From Amorphophallus konjac (lineage: Eukaryota > Streptophyta > Magnoliopsida > Alismatales > Araceae): a DNA stretch of 64,000 bases. A program made the translations under genes and the position numbers. Position 1 is the first letter of the stretch, and every line of letters begins with the position of its first letter. Under the pieces are notes generated by a model. It did no database searches. It was not told where the DNA came from and was given only the letters and a program-made list of their open reading frames with translations. Positions 45,356-57,129 of this stretch are shown piece by piece. Location of the stretch: the NCBI GenBank assembly GCA_022559845.1, contig CM040121.1:506644566-506708565 (forward strand), in the 5' to 3' direction.

Positions 45356-47391
45356 TGATGCGGGACGGGACCACGGACACGACAAGCTCGCGATCGTCCC
45401 TTAACGAGGGAAGCGTCGGATGTGCGCGGTTGAGAAACCGGCTGTGAGCTAGGGTGGTCGGCTCTCTTTTGCGCCCGGATCGGGTCACGGGACGGCTTCG
45501 CTCTCTCTCGCAGCAGTGATATTATAAATTGAAGGCGAGCTAGGTATCCCTACACATGCTCTCTAGCAGCGGCATATAAAGCATATAAAGAATTAAGCTA
45601 ATGCCAATTGTGAGGGTGAAGGCGATACCTCCACGCTCTCGGCGTGGCGAAGACGGCACCCGGCCAAAGCTCGTACTCCCGGGAACTTAGTATATTATGT
45701 TTACAGCAGTACAAATAAGCCCACTCCACGCAGGGAGGTAAAGGGCGACACAAGTGGGCCCGGGAGGACCAAGTTCGGGTTGACGGGCGGTTTCGGGCAA
45801 TGCTTCGGCTTCACGCGTACTCGTGCTAGTGGGGGCCCACGTATTGACCGGAGGGGTCGTGTGGGGCCTGATGACTCCTTTGTTGTGGAGACACCTGGAA
45901 AGCGTCCCCTGGGATGGCGAGCTGCTGGAACGACCGCCGGACGCCGGGCGGCCCTCGGACGACGCTCGCCGGGAACTCGGCCACGAATCTGAAAATTCTG
46001 TTTGCAGGCGCGCGACTTAGAGAAACCTGCTGCTGCGATCAGCCCCATCGTCGGAATGCAACGAGGTTAGCGCCGTTGGAAAGCTGACTCAGAGTACTTC
46101 GACGTAGGGGTCTTCAAAAAAAAATAATCAGATCTATATTTCTGATCATGTATTTTACAAGCTTGCTGGAATCTGGCCAGAACTGCAGGGGCAGGTTCTG
46201 ACTTCTCTGAAGATCGACGTTGACCGGGGAGAAGACCTCCGAATCTGGAAATAATCTCTTCAGTAAAGTTGAAGATCTCTGAGAGAGGAATCCGAGATTA
46301 TTTTGGGTTTTCTGATTGGAGACGAAATGGATTTTCTGAGATTTCTTTACTAGACCTGGGTCGGATCTGGGAAACTGTGGGCAGACTGTTCTTGGGAACT
46401 TGGACGAAATTTGAAAAATACTTGGAGGGTGAACGAAAAATTAATAAAATTCCTGGTGGTAGAGGGATGTGGACAGCGATCCCAGTAAATTTGGGCGACC
46501 CAAAAAAAATCAAAAGGTTGTTCGAATGGGGTAAACTCAGAGCTGATGAACAGTAAACAGAACCAGGACAGATCTGGAACTTGGACTTGGACAAAAACCA
46601 AAAAATAGCTAAATGATGAAATGTGACGTGATTTTTTTTGTGGGGATAAGGGTTCTAGAGGGGAACCAACCTTGAAATTTTGAGCTTCATAAGACGAAGG
46701 GAGTGATAGCAGGAATTCAGAGAAGAAGGGTCTATCCTGGGTGGACAGAACACCGAAACCGTTGGCGACGACGCGTCGGCGGCGAGACGATGGCGGCGGC
46801 GATCACCGGAGTTGCTTCAGATGCTGGAGGGGATCAAGGGGGAAGGGATTACACTCTAGAAAGGGGAGAGGGGGTGGAGGAACCAGGTAGAGAGAGGGGA
46901 GGGGCGCAAATCTCACTTGGGGGCAAATGCCTATTTTCTCTTCATTTAATTCCTTCAATATGAAAATACAAGTATATATATGCAAGGGATCTAACCTATT
47001 CTAAGCCCTTGGATCAAGGGTTGATCAATGAAGGGTTGAGATGTGGTTTGACAACCACATTAAACCCCATTAAACAACTAGGTTCGCCCCCCCCCCCCCT
47101 TTAAGAGGACAATTGGAATTTGTCTTCTTTAATTAATTCTAGGTCCAAGTCCAAGGTTGGACCATGGACCAGCCATCTTGGACCCAGGAGTCCAGGTGGA
47201 CCAATAAGGATGAGGGAGGGGGCCCCTGCAGGGCCTACATGCACATTTGCAAAGAAACCCAATGGCCTTTTGCAAATAAACCCACTAAGACCTACTATTG
47301 TGTACCCATATACCACAAGGGCGTACATACAAATACAAAAGGACGTAGATGCAAACACAAAGTGAGCGGGCTGACGTTGATGTCCCCATCA
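45356..47391 (-). repeat. 3' LTR of gag-only gypsy element
   Basis: 2036 bp. The minus-strand tract CCCACCCGGGGAGAAT just beyond 47391 is the likely polypurine tract. A poly-C run at about 47087-47099 is longer here than in the other LTR. Frames inside are LTR shadows. Confidence 0.85.
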
Positions 47392-47399
47392 ATTCTCCC

Positions 47400-47864
47400 C
47401 GGGTGGGAGGAACTCGACCCCGTCGAGTAGGGGTATGGCTGCTCCGGTACTCCGGCGGATCTGTCACCGTGCTAAGTAGCGCGGGTATGCTCCACTCCAA
47501 GTGATCGGCACCTGCTCATTCCATATATACTCGATATGCGCACTGCTATGACTAAAGGTGGTCACTCCGAAGGGGCACTCTCAAAAGGAAGGAAACAGCT
47601 CGAAGACTCACTAGGAATCACCGCTGAGTCCCTCTAGGTGACTGATCCGGGTATAGATGTAGAACCGATCTCATACTCATCAAGTGAGTCGACTCGCTTC
47701 ACACTCATAAGAGAACGACACGAGCTTGCATAAGACATATGCAGACTCACCATGCACTGACACATGAATGAAAATCACACAAACAATCGACTCAAAATCA
47801 CCACACAAACAAACCACACAAAGAAAACACACCGACTCAACTATGACCCTAGACACACCTAATG
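47400..47864. other. 3' interior of gag-only gypsy element, no gene seen
   Basis: Noncoding. It contains CTCGACCCCGTCGAG, an inverted repeat also present next to the 3' end of the 21385-30344 element (near 25458). Confidence 0.5.
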
Positions 47865-49541
47865 TTAGTCCGACCCGTACATGGGTGATGGCGGACCAGG
47901 ACACCCGAATGTGTGCCATGCATGCATGTTATGTAACCGAAGATGGGTGGCATGAGGTACACCTAAATGTCCAAGTATGACCCAGTCATGCATGGACGGC
48001 CCTTTGGATTTGGGAGACTTGAGAGGGCTAGGAAAGCCGGGTGTGGAAGAGCTGGGTGTAGGTGTATCGTGGACGGGCTTGGTGGGTATGGAGGACCCGG
48101 CCCATAGGAAAGGGGTATGAAAGTGGACTTCCCCGATAAGGTATGAGGGAAGTGAATGTGGAGGGTCTAAGGATCCACTAGGGAGTGGGTCAAAGGGATC
48201 AAAGAAGGTATGACCCCTTATGGTGGGTTCCCACAAGTCACGATCCCACGTGTAGAAGTTTTGAAGGTGTGGATAGTCACCTTCTTGAATTGTGACGGGT
48301 GGGACGGGGATCATAGGCAAGAAGTATGATTCCTCCCTCGGACAAAAGGGTATGAATTCGGGCTCATCCGGTAGCGGGAGAAGTAGAAGAACCTCCGTGG
48401 TGACACAACCCACGGTGCACTCAGAGGTAATGGACCCGAAGGCCGGATGGGTGAAGCTAAGACTAGCGGGTTGGTCAAAGCCTCGGGCCAAAAGATGCGT
48501 CAACTCCCATTGTGAATCTAATCCCATGACAAGATCATCGAACGTATCAACATGGTGACGAGATCGAAATGTGGTATGGAATGAGTTGACCGGCACTATA
48601 GGTAGGATGGGGTCCATGGATGGAAAGGGATGTGGGACCAAGCCATCCTTGAGCCAACTAAGAAGTGGCTCGGCTATGTAAAGTGTTCCCGTAAGAAACA
48701 CGGGTGGCTCGGGCTTTGGTAGTTCCCACTTTGATGGTTTCGAATGAAGACCGGAGGTAGATAACAATGGAGCATCCATAGGTGGTGGAGTAGCTTGTGT
48801 CCTTTCCCACCAATCCGAAATCATTTTCTTTATTTCCTCTAAGGAGCGGGTTGGAGGAGGGACCTTGGGGTGGACTAGCTCCTTAACTCTCGGCTTGGGT
48901 GTGGGCCTAGGCTCGGTTATAAGCGGGACTTCCACTCGGTTGGAGGTGCTTGAGTGGGTTGGGATGGGAGTGCCAAGGGGAGGTTGGTTGGTAGTGCATG
49001 GGCGGGCCACTAGATTGGGGTCACTTTGGTGGGCTTGGACGGCGGTGAAGGGGTGGGATTGGGTAGAGGTGTGGCCCACTTGATTGTGGGTGAGTTGGTG
49101 GGGTTGGTGAGTGGAATGACCTCCGTGGTTGGAGGTAGGTGGGCGGGGAACGTAGGCCCTCCTAAGCACTCTCTTCATTTCCCACCATGACTCGATGGGC
49201 CTTAGATTCCTATCCTCCCTCCAATATTTGATGTCCCTCCAAGTTGCAGCGGCTTCACCAAAAAGTCACCTTTTGGCAACATCGACTTGCATGGGCCCGT
49301 ACATGATGTACACCTCGAAGTAATCATCCATAATGGCTTCCCATTCTAGATAGACACTCGGGTCATCAGACCCGTAGAAATCCCGGGTTTCGGGCCTCGT
49401 GGGGTGGTTCGGGTGGTCCTTCCATTTGAGATAGTATCGCCACCATCCGGGAGTTTGGGACTCCATGGGACACGGGGAAACTAGTGGATGGCCATGCCGA
49501 CACTCGGACCAAAACACTAGACACGACACTAAGTAATGCAA
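47865..49541 (-). pseudogene. Gypsy Gag with unknown conserved domain, one in-frame stop
   Basis: The N-terminal 91 residues end in DDPSVYLEWEAIMDDYFEVY and continue after a TGA (49266-49268) into GEAAATWRDIKYW and MKRVLRRAYVP, together a Ty3-type capsid domain. A proline/threonine-rich linker follows, then the unknown domain shared with the protein at 26434-27939 (LPIVPVNSFHT, FDDLVMGLD, TVGCVTTEVLLLLPLPDEPE). The C-terminus has two copies of an MHxWxxxGxPGPP motif. No zinc knuckle is visible. Because pol is absent, the unknown domain may be a Gag extension or a replacement module. Confidence 0.7.
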
Positions 49542-49858
49542 AGTTGGAATGCACTAACTAATGCACACTAAGGACCCTAGACGTAAACCAAGACTCGGTA
49601 CGGGGCGGAGACAATCGACCCGAAGGTCACTCGCACAAGTGTGCGGCCTTCCCGATAGGCGTAACCTAACGGTCGGACAACACCTTTTGATATACCGAGT
49701 AAAGGGATGCAATGCGAAAAGACACTCTTTTTTGTGTGTTTTAAAACAATGATGATCTTAGACTCGACGTAGACAATGAATAATGACTAGACATAAATGA
49801 CACTCTTTTTTTTTTTTGAATGCAAACACCCTAGACTCAACCTGCTCTGATACCAAAT

Positions 49859-51888
49859 TGATGCGGGACGGGACCACGGACACGACAAGCTCGCGATCGT
49901 CCCTTAATGAGGGAAGCGTCGGATGTGCGCGGTTGAGAAACCGGCTGTGAGCTAGGGTGGTCGGCTCTCTTTTGCGCCCGGATCGGGTCACGGGACGGCT
50001 TCGCTCTCTCTCGCAGCAGTGATATTATAAATTGAAGGTGAGCTAGGTATCCCTACACATGCTCTCTAGCAGCGGCATATAAAGCATATAAAGAATTAAG
50101 CTAATGCCAAGTGTGAGGGTGAAGGCGATACCTCCACGCTCTCGGCGTGGCGAAGACGGCACCCGGCCAAAGCTCGTACTCCCGGGAACTTAGTACATTA
50201 TGTTTACAGCAGTACAAATAAGCCCACTCCACGCAGGGAGGTAAAGGGCGACACAAGTGGGCCCGGGAGGACCAAGTTCGGGTTGACGGGCGGTTTCGGG
50301 CAATGCTTCGGCTTCACGCGTACTCGTGCTAGTGGGGGCCCACATATTGACCGGATGGGTCGTGTGGGGCCTGATGACTCCTCTGTTGTGGAGACACCTG
50401 GAAAGCGTCCCCTGGGATGGCGAGCTGCTGGAACGACCGCTGGACGCCGGGCGGCCCTCGGACGACGCTCGCCGGGAACTCGGCCACGAATCTGAAAATT
50501 CTGTTTGCAGGCGCGCGACTCGGAGAAACCTGCTGCTGCGATCAGCCCCGCCGTCGGAATGCAATGAGGTTAGCACCGTTGGAAAGCTGACTCAGAGTAC
50601 TTCGACGTAGGGTCTTCAAAAAAAATAATCAGATCTGTATTTCTGATCATGTATTTTACAAGCTTGCTGGAATCTGGCCAGAACTGCAGGGGCAGGTTCT
50701 GACTTCTCTGAAGATCGACGTTGACCGGGGAGAAGACCTCCGAATCTGGAAATAATCTCTTCAGTAAAGTTGAAGCTCTCTGAGAGAGGAATCCGAGACT
50801 ATTTTTGGTTTTCTGATTGGAGACGAAATGGATTTTCTGGGATTTCTTTACTAGACCTGGGTCGGATCTGGGAAACTGTGGGCAGACTGTTCTTGGGAAC
50901 TTGGACGAAATTTTAAAAATACTTGGAGGGTGAAACAAAAATTAATAAAATTCATGGTGGTAGAGGGATGTGGACAGAGATCCCAGTAAATTTGGGCGAC
51001 CCAAAAAAAATCAAAAGGTGGTTCGAATGGGGTAAACTCAGAGCTGATGAACAGTAAACAGAACCAAGATAGATCTGGAACTTGGACTTGGACGAAAATC
51101 AAAAAATAGCTAAATGATGAAATTTGACGTGATTTTTTTTGTGGGGATAAGGGTTCTAGAGGGGAACCAACCCTGAAATTTTGAGCTTCATAAGACGAAG
51201 GGAGTGATAGCAGGAATTCGGAGAAGAAGGGTCTATCCTGGGTGGACAGAACACCAAAACCGTTGGCGACGACGCGTCGGCGGCGAGACGATGGCGGCGG
51301 CGATCACCGGAGTTGCTTCAGATGCTGGAGGGGATCAAGGGGGAAGGGATTACACTCTATAAAGGGGAGAGGGGGTGGAGGAACCAGGTAGAGAGAGGGG
51401 AGGGGCGCAAATCTCACTTGGGGGCAAATGCCTATTTTCTCTTCATTTAATTCCTTCAATATGAAAATACAAGTATATATATGCAAGGGATCTAACCTAT
51501 TCTAAGCCCTTGGATCAAGGGTTGATCAATGAAGGGTTGAGATGTGGTTTGACAACCACATTAAACCCCATTAAACAACTAGGTTCGCCCCCCACCTTTA
51601 AGAGGACAATTGGAATTTGTCTTCTTTAATTAATTCTAGGTCCAAGTCCAAGGTTGGACCATGGACCAGCCATCTTGGACCCAGGAGTCCAGGTGGACCA
51701 ATAAGGATGAGGGAGGGGGCCCCTGCAGGGCCTACATGCACATTTGCAAAGAAACCCAATGGCCTTTTGCAAATAAACCCACTAAGACCTACTATTGTGT
51801 ACCCATATACCACAAGGGCGTACATACAAATACAAAAGGACGTAGATGCAAACACAAAGTGAGCGGGCTGACGTTGATGTCCCCATCA
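49859..51888 (-). repeat. 5' LTR of gag-only gypsy element
   Basis: 2030 bp, partner of 45356-47391. It is followed on the minus strand by the primer site 49844-49855 and a poly-T stretch near 49807. Confidence 0.85.
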
Positions 51889-52060
51889 CAAGAGAAGGGA
51901 ATTAGGCTCAAGTGGGGATCAAGAAGAAGTCAAGACAATCATGGCTCAATGGAAGGTTGGACTACTACATAGGTCCAAGCAACATGTTGAAGAGGAAGAA
52001 GATAAATGCAAATCTTATGTAATAGCACTTAGGAGATAAGGCCCATGGTGGCTCATTGAA
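51889..52060 (+). pseudogene. PMD1 of outer Tat, fragment 4 (3' end) with poly(A) signal
   Basis: Colinear with inner 17841-18012 (QWKVGLL, EEEEDKCKSY), ending early at TAA near 52036 because of a one-base loss. AATAAA at 52085-52090 matches the inner signal. Confidence 0.8.
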
Positions 52061-52196
52061 TGTAACAATGATTTTCTTTGATGAAATAAAAGAATCTTTC
52101 CTTATTTGAGCCAAAACAACCTGTTATATGATCTTTTCTTTCAATCTCATGCAATTCTGTCTGATAAAACTGAGTTTCGGGTCTCTGTTCTGAGAA

Positions 52197-52637
52197 GCAC
52201 CTTCTTTAATGGCGTCATTTCCTTAAACAGTGCCCGCCAACACGTCGTCAATCTCTATTAATCAATTTCCCCGAAAATGAATTAAACCCACAATTGACGC
52301 CCTCGCAAACTGGCGTTGATTAATCCGCGCCCCAACTTAAGGCATTTTATTGCTTAAAATTTAAAAAATTTAAAATAACCCCTTCAATTTTTTACAAATA
52401 ATGCCTTGACCAACGTCGTTTCTTAACGAACTGACGCCTCCTCTAGTGACGTCAATTCTTAATCGTAATCATGACTTTCAATCACATCAATCAAATTCTT
52501 ATTAATGCGCCTAATGATGGTGCAAGTTCCCATGCAAAGTTAAATAACGACCGAAACCATGTCGCCATATCCTAAAACCACGCCTTGACCCAGACCGTCA
52601 ATTAATAGGGTGACGACAGCAATTAGGATGTCAATTC
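52197..52637. repeat. Dyad array upstream of PMD2, outer copy, about 9 units
   Basis: Units such as GACGCCCTCGCAAACTGGCG near 52294 and GACGCCTCCTCTAGTGACGT near 52433, most ending GTCAATT. Many arms are decayed compared with the inner copy 18128-18565. Confidence 0.75.
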
Positions 52638-52774
52638 TTTTCGATCATTAAACCCTATTTCCCTCTTCTCTTCTGCTTCCTTCGTCTACTTTCCCTCTTT
52701 GCAACCAAACCCTAACCGAGCCCCCATTTCTCTTCTCTATCTCTCTCATCTCCCTCTCTACTCTCTCTATATCC

Positions 52775-55700
52775 ATGGCAGGCGGGGCGCACAAACGTCA
52801 AAGGGTTTCTGCGCCCGATGTGGTGGACCTCGGTGATGCTGAGCACGTCGTGGAGGAGGCTCCTCCCACGGTGGCCGAAGACGCTCCGGTGGTGGAGCAT
52901 GGTGGAGGATAAGAAGCGGCCAACGAAGAGGAAGGGGAAGATGACGACGGGAGCGATGGAGAAGAAGAAGATGAAGATGATGGTGAGGATGAAGAAGATG
53001 ACAAGGAAGACGACGACGAGGAGGAAGAAGAAGAAGAAGAAGGTGAACCACCGGCGGCGGCGTCCCCTCGGCCTTGCCATGTCTGTCAACCACGACCACC
53101 CCGTCAGCCACGGCAACCACTCCGTGGAGGGTTAATGGCGCCAGAGCGAAGCAAGGTAGGTCTCCTACCTTCCACATTAAATTATTTTGATTTTATTTTT
53201 TTTTTTTATCAATTTTCCATAGCCCTCGATGAAGGGAAGAGATGTTGAACCAGTGATACAGTCAAATGGCGCCCCAGTGGGTGCCGTCAATTCAAACAAT
53301 GACCCCCATCGGGTCGTCAATTTAAATCATTTTTAATTTCTGAAGATGGATAATTCATGAAACCACGCCCTGCCGCGTGTCGTCATTTTAAAATATCATG
53401 TTTATTTATCATGCTGTTAATTTCCATGCCATTTTTTATTGATATATGTCTCTATTTTATTTATTTCATGCACTGTTTATTTTTAAACACCCCAGAAAAC
53501 AACGCCCCCTACCGGGGCGTTCATTCATTAAACAACGACCACAGGGTGGTCGTCAATTCAAAATTATCACAATCTTGATTTCTTGGGACCGGAAATATCC
53601 TTCCAAACAGTGCCTCCCACAGGGGCGTCACTTAAACAAATAACGACTCAGGGTTGGTCGTCAATTCAAATTACACATAAAAATACCAAAAACACATTTT
53701 GAAATAACCCCCCCCACAGGGCGTCAATTAAATAAGTCACGACTGAGGGTAGGTCGTCAATTCAAACAAAGGGCAAACTGAATCAGCAAAGAACACCCAT
53801 GAAACTTAAAACTTATATCACAATATTCTTTTTTGTTGGCAGGGATTGATGAGGACTCGGATCTCCTGGGTCCAGGTTCGAGCTGCCTACTACGGACTTC
53901 CAGATTTCCAGAGGGACAGGGTAGATGTCATGGGGTTCAGACAATTCCTTAGCATAGAGCCCATGAGACATGACCTACCCTTGATCCAGGTTCTTAGGGA
54001 GAGATGGGATAGGACTAGCCGGGCATTCTTGATGCTATGGGGTCACATGATTCCTAGTCTAGAGGATGTTGCTAGGATCACTGGGATGAGGGTGGATGGC
54101 AAGGCTGTGAGCAGGATCACCCTACCCGACTATAGTGAGTTGACACAGAGGCTGCTAGGGTTAGAGACGATAGCAGGGACACCTAGCCAGTGTAGGACCA
54201 TTTACCGCACCGACCTTATCATTGCTATGGGGTTGGGTGATTCTAGACAGAGGTCGAGGGAGCCTCTGGAGCAGTTCTCACCGAGGCTGATTGGGGGAGC
54301 TAGGGCCGCCTACTGCCAGGACCCGGCTGAGAGAGAGAGAGAGAGCAGATCGAGATTTGAGGAGATTCCTTTTTGTGATGCTCAGGAGGTTATTGCTTGG
54401 CACGAAGGGTGACATCATCGACTGCCGATTCCTGGGGATCCTCGACGACTTGGAGAGCGTCGGTAGATACGCTTGGGGAGCTACTCTGCTAGCGCACTTG
54501 ATGGCCGACCTATCCACGGGGACAGCTCGAGAGACGACTGTCAGTGGCTTCTCACCTTTCCTTTAGGTATGCAATTTTTCATTATTTTCATTTTTCTCTT
54601 TCAATGCATGTGAATGCTTTACTAATGCAATGGATGGATACAGGTGTGGAATCACCTATACATGCCGATGGGGCGTGCTGACCCCTGACCCGAAGATGAG
54701 GGATCTTTCCCACTGGCGCGACGCTGGCTGCCACTAGTGACCGGAGCGCCACTCGCCTACGAGCTGCGAGTTTTACGACGAGAGTTCCGCGACTACCCCG
54801 CCTCACTGATATGCATGCTAAATATGATGCAATTCTTTTATGAAATATGTATGAAATGATATGAGATATGATGATATGCATTTTTTTATGAATGCAGGTG
54901 GTGTGGAGACCCTACGAGGGCATGACCGATGAGGGCCAGCCCTGGTTCATAGCGGGCCAACCTCGCTTCGGGCATGAGCTTTGAGTTCATTGCCTGAACG
55001 AGATTGAGCCGCTACGGCTTAGGCTGGTGATGAGGACCCTCGACCTACACCAGGAGTGGGTCGAGGTAGGAGAGCCCTGAGGGATAGGAAAGAAGACCTG
55101 TGGTCGCACGAAGGTGACTGACTGGAGAGTCTGGTTCCCTGACCAGTACGCTGACTGGCAGCATGGCGGGACCCGAGTCACTTCATAGGCGGTGGACAGC
55201 TCCGAGTACCTCCGACGCTACTGGGAGGTTTATGCCGGTCGACCCCATATGAGGGTCCTAGGGGTACGTATGCGTGCACTTTCTTTTAATTAATTTTCAA
55301 ATGTTATATGTCTATTATGCAACTGATATGTGTAATGAATGCAGGATGCACGAGACATAGCAACGATGGACATGCAGGCCCACCTCCACAGCTTGGAGGC
55401 CCAGCTGGCTACCACACTGGCAGACCTACAGACCCTGGTGAGTGTTTAAATTATCTATATGCAAATAATTTTCTGAATTATTGATGATTAGTTACTGACA
55501 ATCACAATGAATGCAGCGTGCCCAGCAGGGAGCAGCAGTGAGAGAGACCGGAGGAGCCTCCAGCTCGAGAGGGCCTAGTGCAGAGACAACTGCACTAGCA
55601 AAGCAACTTGCTGGAGCGGTGGCACGGGCCGAGGCAGCAGAACGCGACCTCGCCACACGGGTAAGCTCAAACTCAAATTCAAAATGCACTCGATTACATT

Positions 55701-56363
55701 TCATTATGTGTGTTCATGAAGATTTATGTTTTACAGACCGAGGAACTCCGAGCCTCGCTCACCTGCATTGAGGTAGGGCAGCGCGCGATGGCTACCTGGG
55801 TAAGTTAACAAAGATTTTATTTCAGTTGTTTATGAAATTGAATTAAATGTGGAACTGATGATTTGTTTAATTGATTACAGACCACAGAATTACAGGCGGC
55901 GCTTACCTAGGCTGCACTAGCCGGGACGGAGCTGGCCATCCGCGAGCAGCGAGTCGCGGAGCTCGAGAGGGCCTTGAGGCGGCGAGAGGAGCTACCTCAG
56001 GACGTGGTAGAGCTGAGGGTCACCCTCGACATGGAGCATAGGGAGCATGCCCGAGAGCAAGAGGAGCGTACGGCGGAGTGATCTCGAGAGAAAGAGGAGC
56101 AGAAGGAAGAGCAGGCATCGCATGAGCAGGAGCTCGCGGAGCTGAGAGCACAGCTAGCCGTCACACAGGAGCGGCTACGGGCGACAGAGGAGTGCCTCCA
56201 GCGAGGCCGGGAGCGGGCGCGTGCTGCGGGGTACGCGTTTACCAGTTCTACTTTCGTGGCGGGTTCCTCTCTTCGGCAGAGGAGCAGGCTCGAGCTCCAG
56301 CTACTTCCCTGGGGTCTATGCCCCCTCCACGTTTGCCTCGTCGGGACGACGATGGTGAGGTAG
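52775..56363 (+). pseudogene. PMD2, outer copy, eight exons
   Basis: Exon 1 52775-53155 (127 codons): a basic KRQR motif near residue 8, then a long Asp/Glu run, then an Arg/Pro-rich end. Intron 1 (53156-53842) ends TTGGCAG. Exon 2 53843-54566, exon 3 54644-54808, exon 4 54898-55263, exon 5 55345-55437, exon 6 55517-55660, exon 7 55737-55799, exon 8 55881-56363. Exons 1 and 3-7 are whole codons, so introns are phase 0. Exons 2-4 are a plant mobile domain (WDRTSRAFLMLWGHMIPSLE; YAWGATLLAHL; WRPYEGMTDEG). Exons 5-8 are a coiled coil. Faults: a TAA at about codon 46, stops in exons 3, 4 and 8, and intron 3 donor GT changed to AT at 54809. The product was probably nuclear; this is inference from PMD relatives. 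Confidence 0.8.
53265..53762. repeat. Dyad array in PMD2 intron 1, outer copy, 9 units
   Basis: Nine units colinear with 20823-21306. AACGCCCCCTACCGGGGCGT (near 53500) has perfect 8-bp arms and CGACCACAGGGTGGTCG (near 53535) has 7-bp arms. Core bases differ from the inner copy at several sites, yet the arms still pair. Spacers diverge more. Confidence 0.85.
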
Positions 56364-56450
56364 AGAGTAGGAGAGAGGAGGGTGGAGGCGAGAGTTGAGA
56401 GAGAGACTTACTTGTACTCCTCCACCCTCACACTTGTACTCATATAATCA

Positions 56451-56451
56451 T

Positions 56452-56506
<55 letters not shown>
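56451..56506. repeat. (TA)n microsatellite
   Basis: About 27 TA dinucleotides in the PMD2 3' flank. The inner copy has only a short ATATATATA at about 32922. Confidence 0.95.
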
Positions 56507-56509
<3 letters not shown>

Positions 56510-56650
56510 TAGATTTTTATTGAGTTACCTGAGCCTTGAGCACTTGTGTACCTACCTTTGCTTTCGCTTTCTTTCCTTTTGCCCTTCTTCGTTATCGTTC
56601 GTTCTTGTCCTGTAGTTCACACTTAAACAAACAGATTAATCCATCTGTTC

Positions 56651-56723
56651 GGCTTGGCCCCTTGCTCAATAAGCAAGGGGTTGTCACTTCTTTGACCTTA
56701 TTGACGGGTCAAGGGGCCAAGCC
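56651..56723. other. 14-bp perfect inverted repeat, PMD2 3' flank
   Basis: GGCTTGGCCCCTTG (56651-56664) pairs with CAAGGGGCCAAGCC (56710-56723). The 45-base loop holds a small CTTGCTCAATAAGCAAG hairpin. It matches 33073-33143. Confidence 0.8.
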
Positions 56724-56904
56724 TTTAATTAATGAAGGCGGATATCAAAAATATATAAGAATTGCAACATGCAAGCAAGCGGATGCCAACTTAAAAAGAA
56801 AAGATGCCCACACAAAATGCAATCAAGCATATGAGATGGAAAGCAACAAGCTTAATTTTTGTTCTTTTTCATTTTCTTCTTCTTCTCTTTTTTTCTTTTC
56901 TTTT

Positions 56905-57125
56905 TTAAAAATGACGCCCTCACACACAGGCGTTGATTAAAAAAATATTTTTTAAAATTTTTATTAAAATGACAACATTGACAAAGCCGTGAATTTATTA
57001 AGTGACGCCCCCTAAGCGGGCGTTAATTGAAAAACCATTTTTTTCTTTTTTCTTTATATGAAAATGACGACGTAGACATTATCGTTAATTATGTAAATGA
57101 CGCCTACATTTGAAGGTGTTAATTA
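56905..57125. repeat. Dyad array downstream of PMD2, outer copy, about 5 units
   Basis: GACGCCCTCACACACAGGCG near 56911, GACGCCCCCTAAGCGGGCGT near 57003, and three weaker units ending GTTAATT. Matches 33333-33560. Confidence 0.7.
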
Positions 57126-57129
57126 TAAA

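Larger units (their letters stand above)
45356..51888 (-). mobile_element. Gag-only Ty3/gypsy element (TR-GAG type)
   Basis: Duplication CAAGA at 45351-45355 and 51889-51893; termini TGATG...CATCA; LTRs 45356-47391 (2036 bp) and 49859-51888 (2030 bp) differ at a few dozen sites. The primer site TGGTATCAGAGC (initiator Met) is at 49844-49855 on the minus strand. The 2.5-kb interior codes for Gag and an unknown domain only, with no protease, RT or integrase. It is related to the 21385-30344 family by termini, the LTR motif CCACGCAGGGAGG and the shared unknown domain. Confidence 0.85.
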
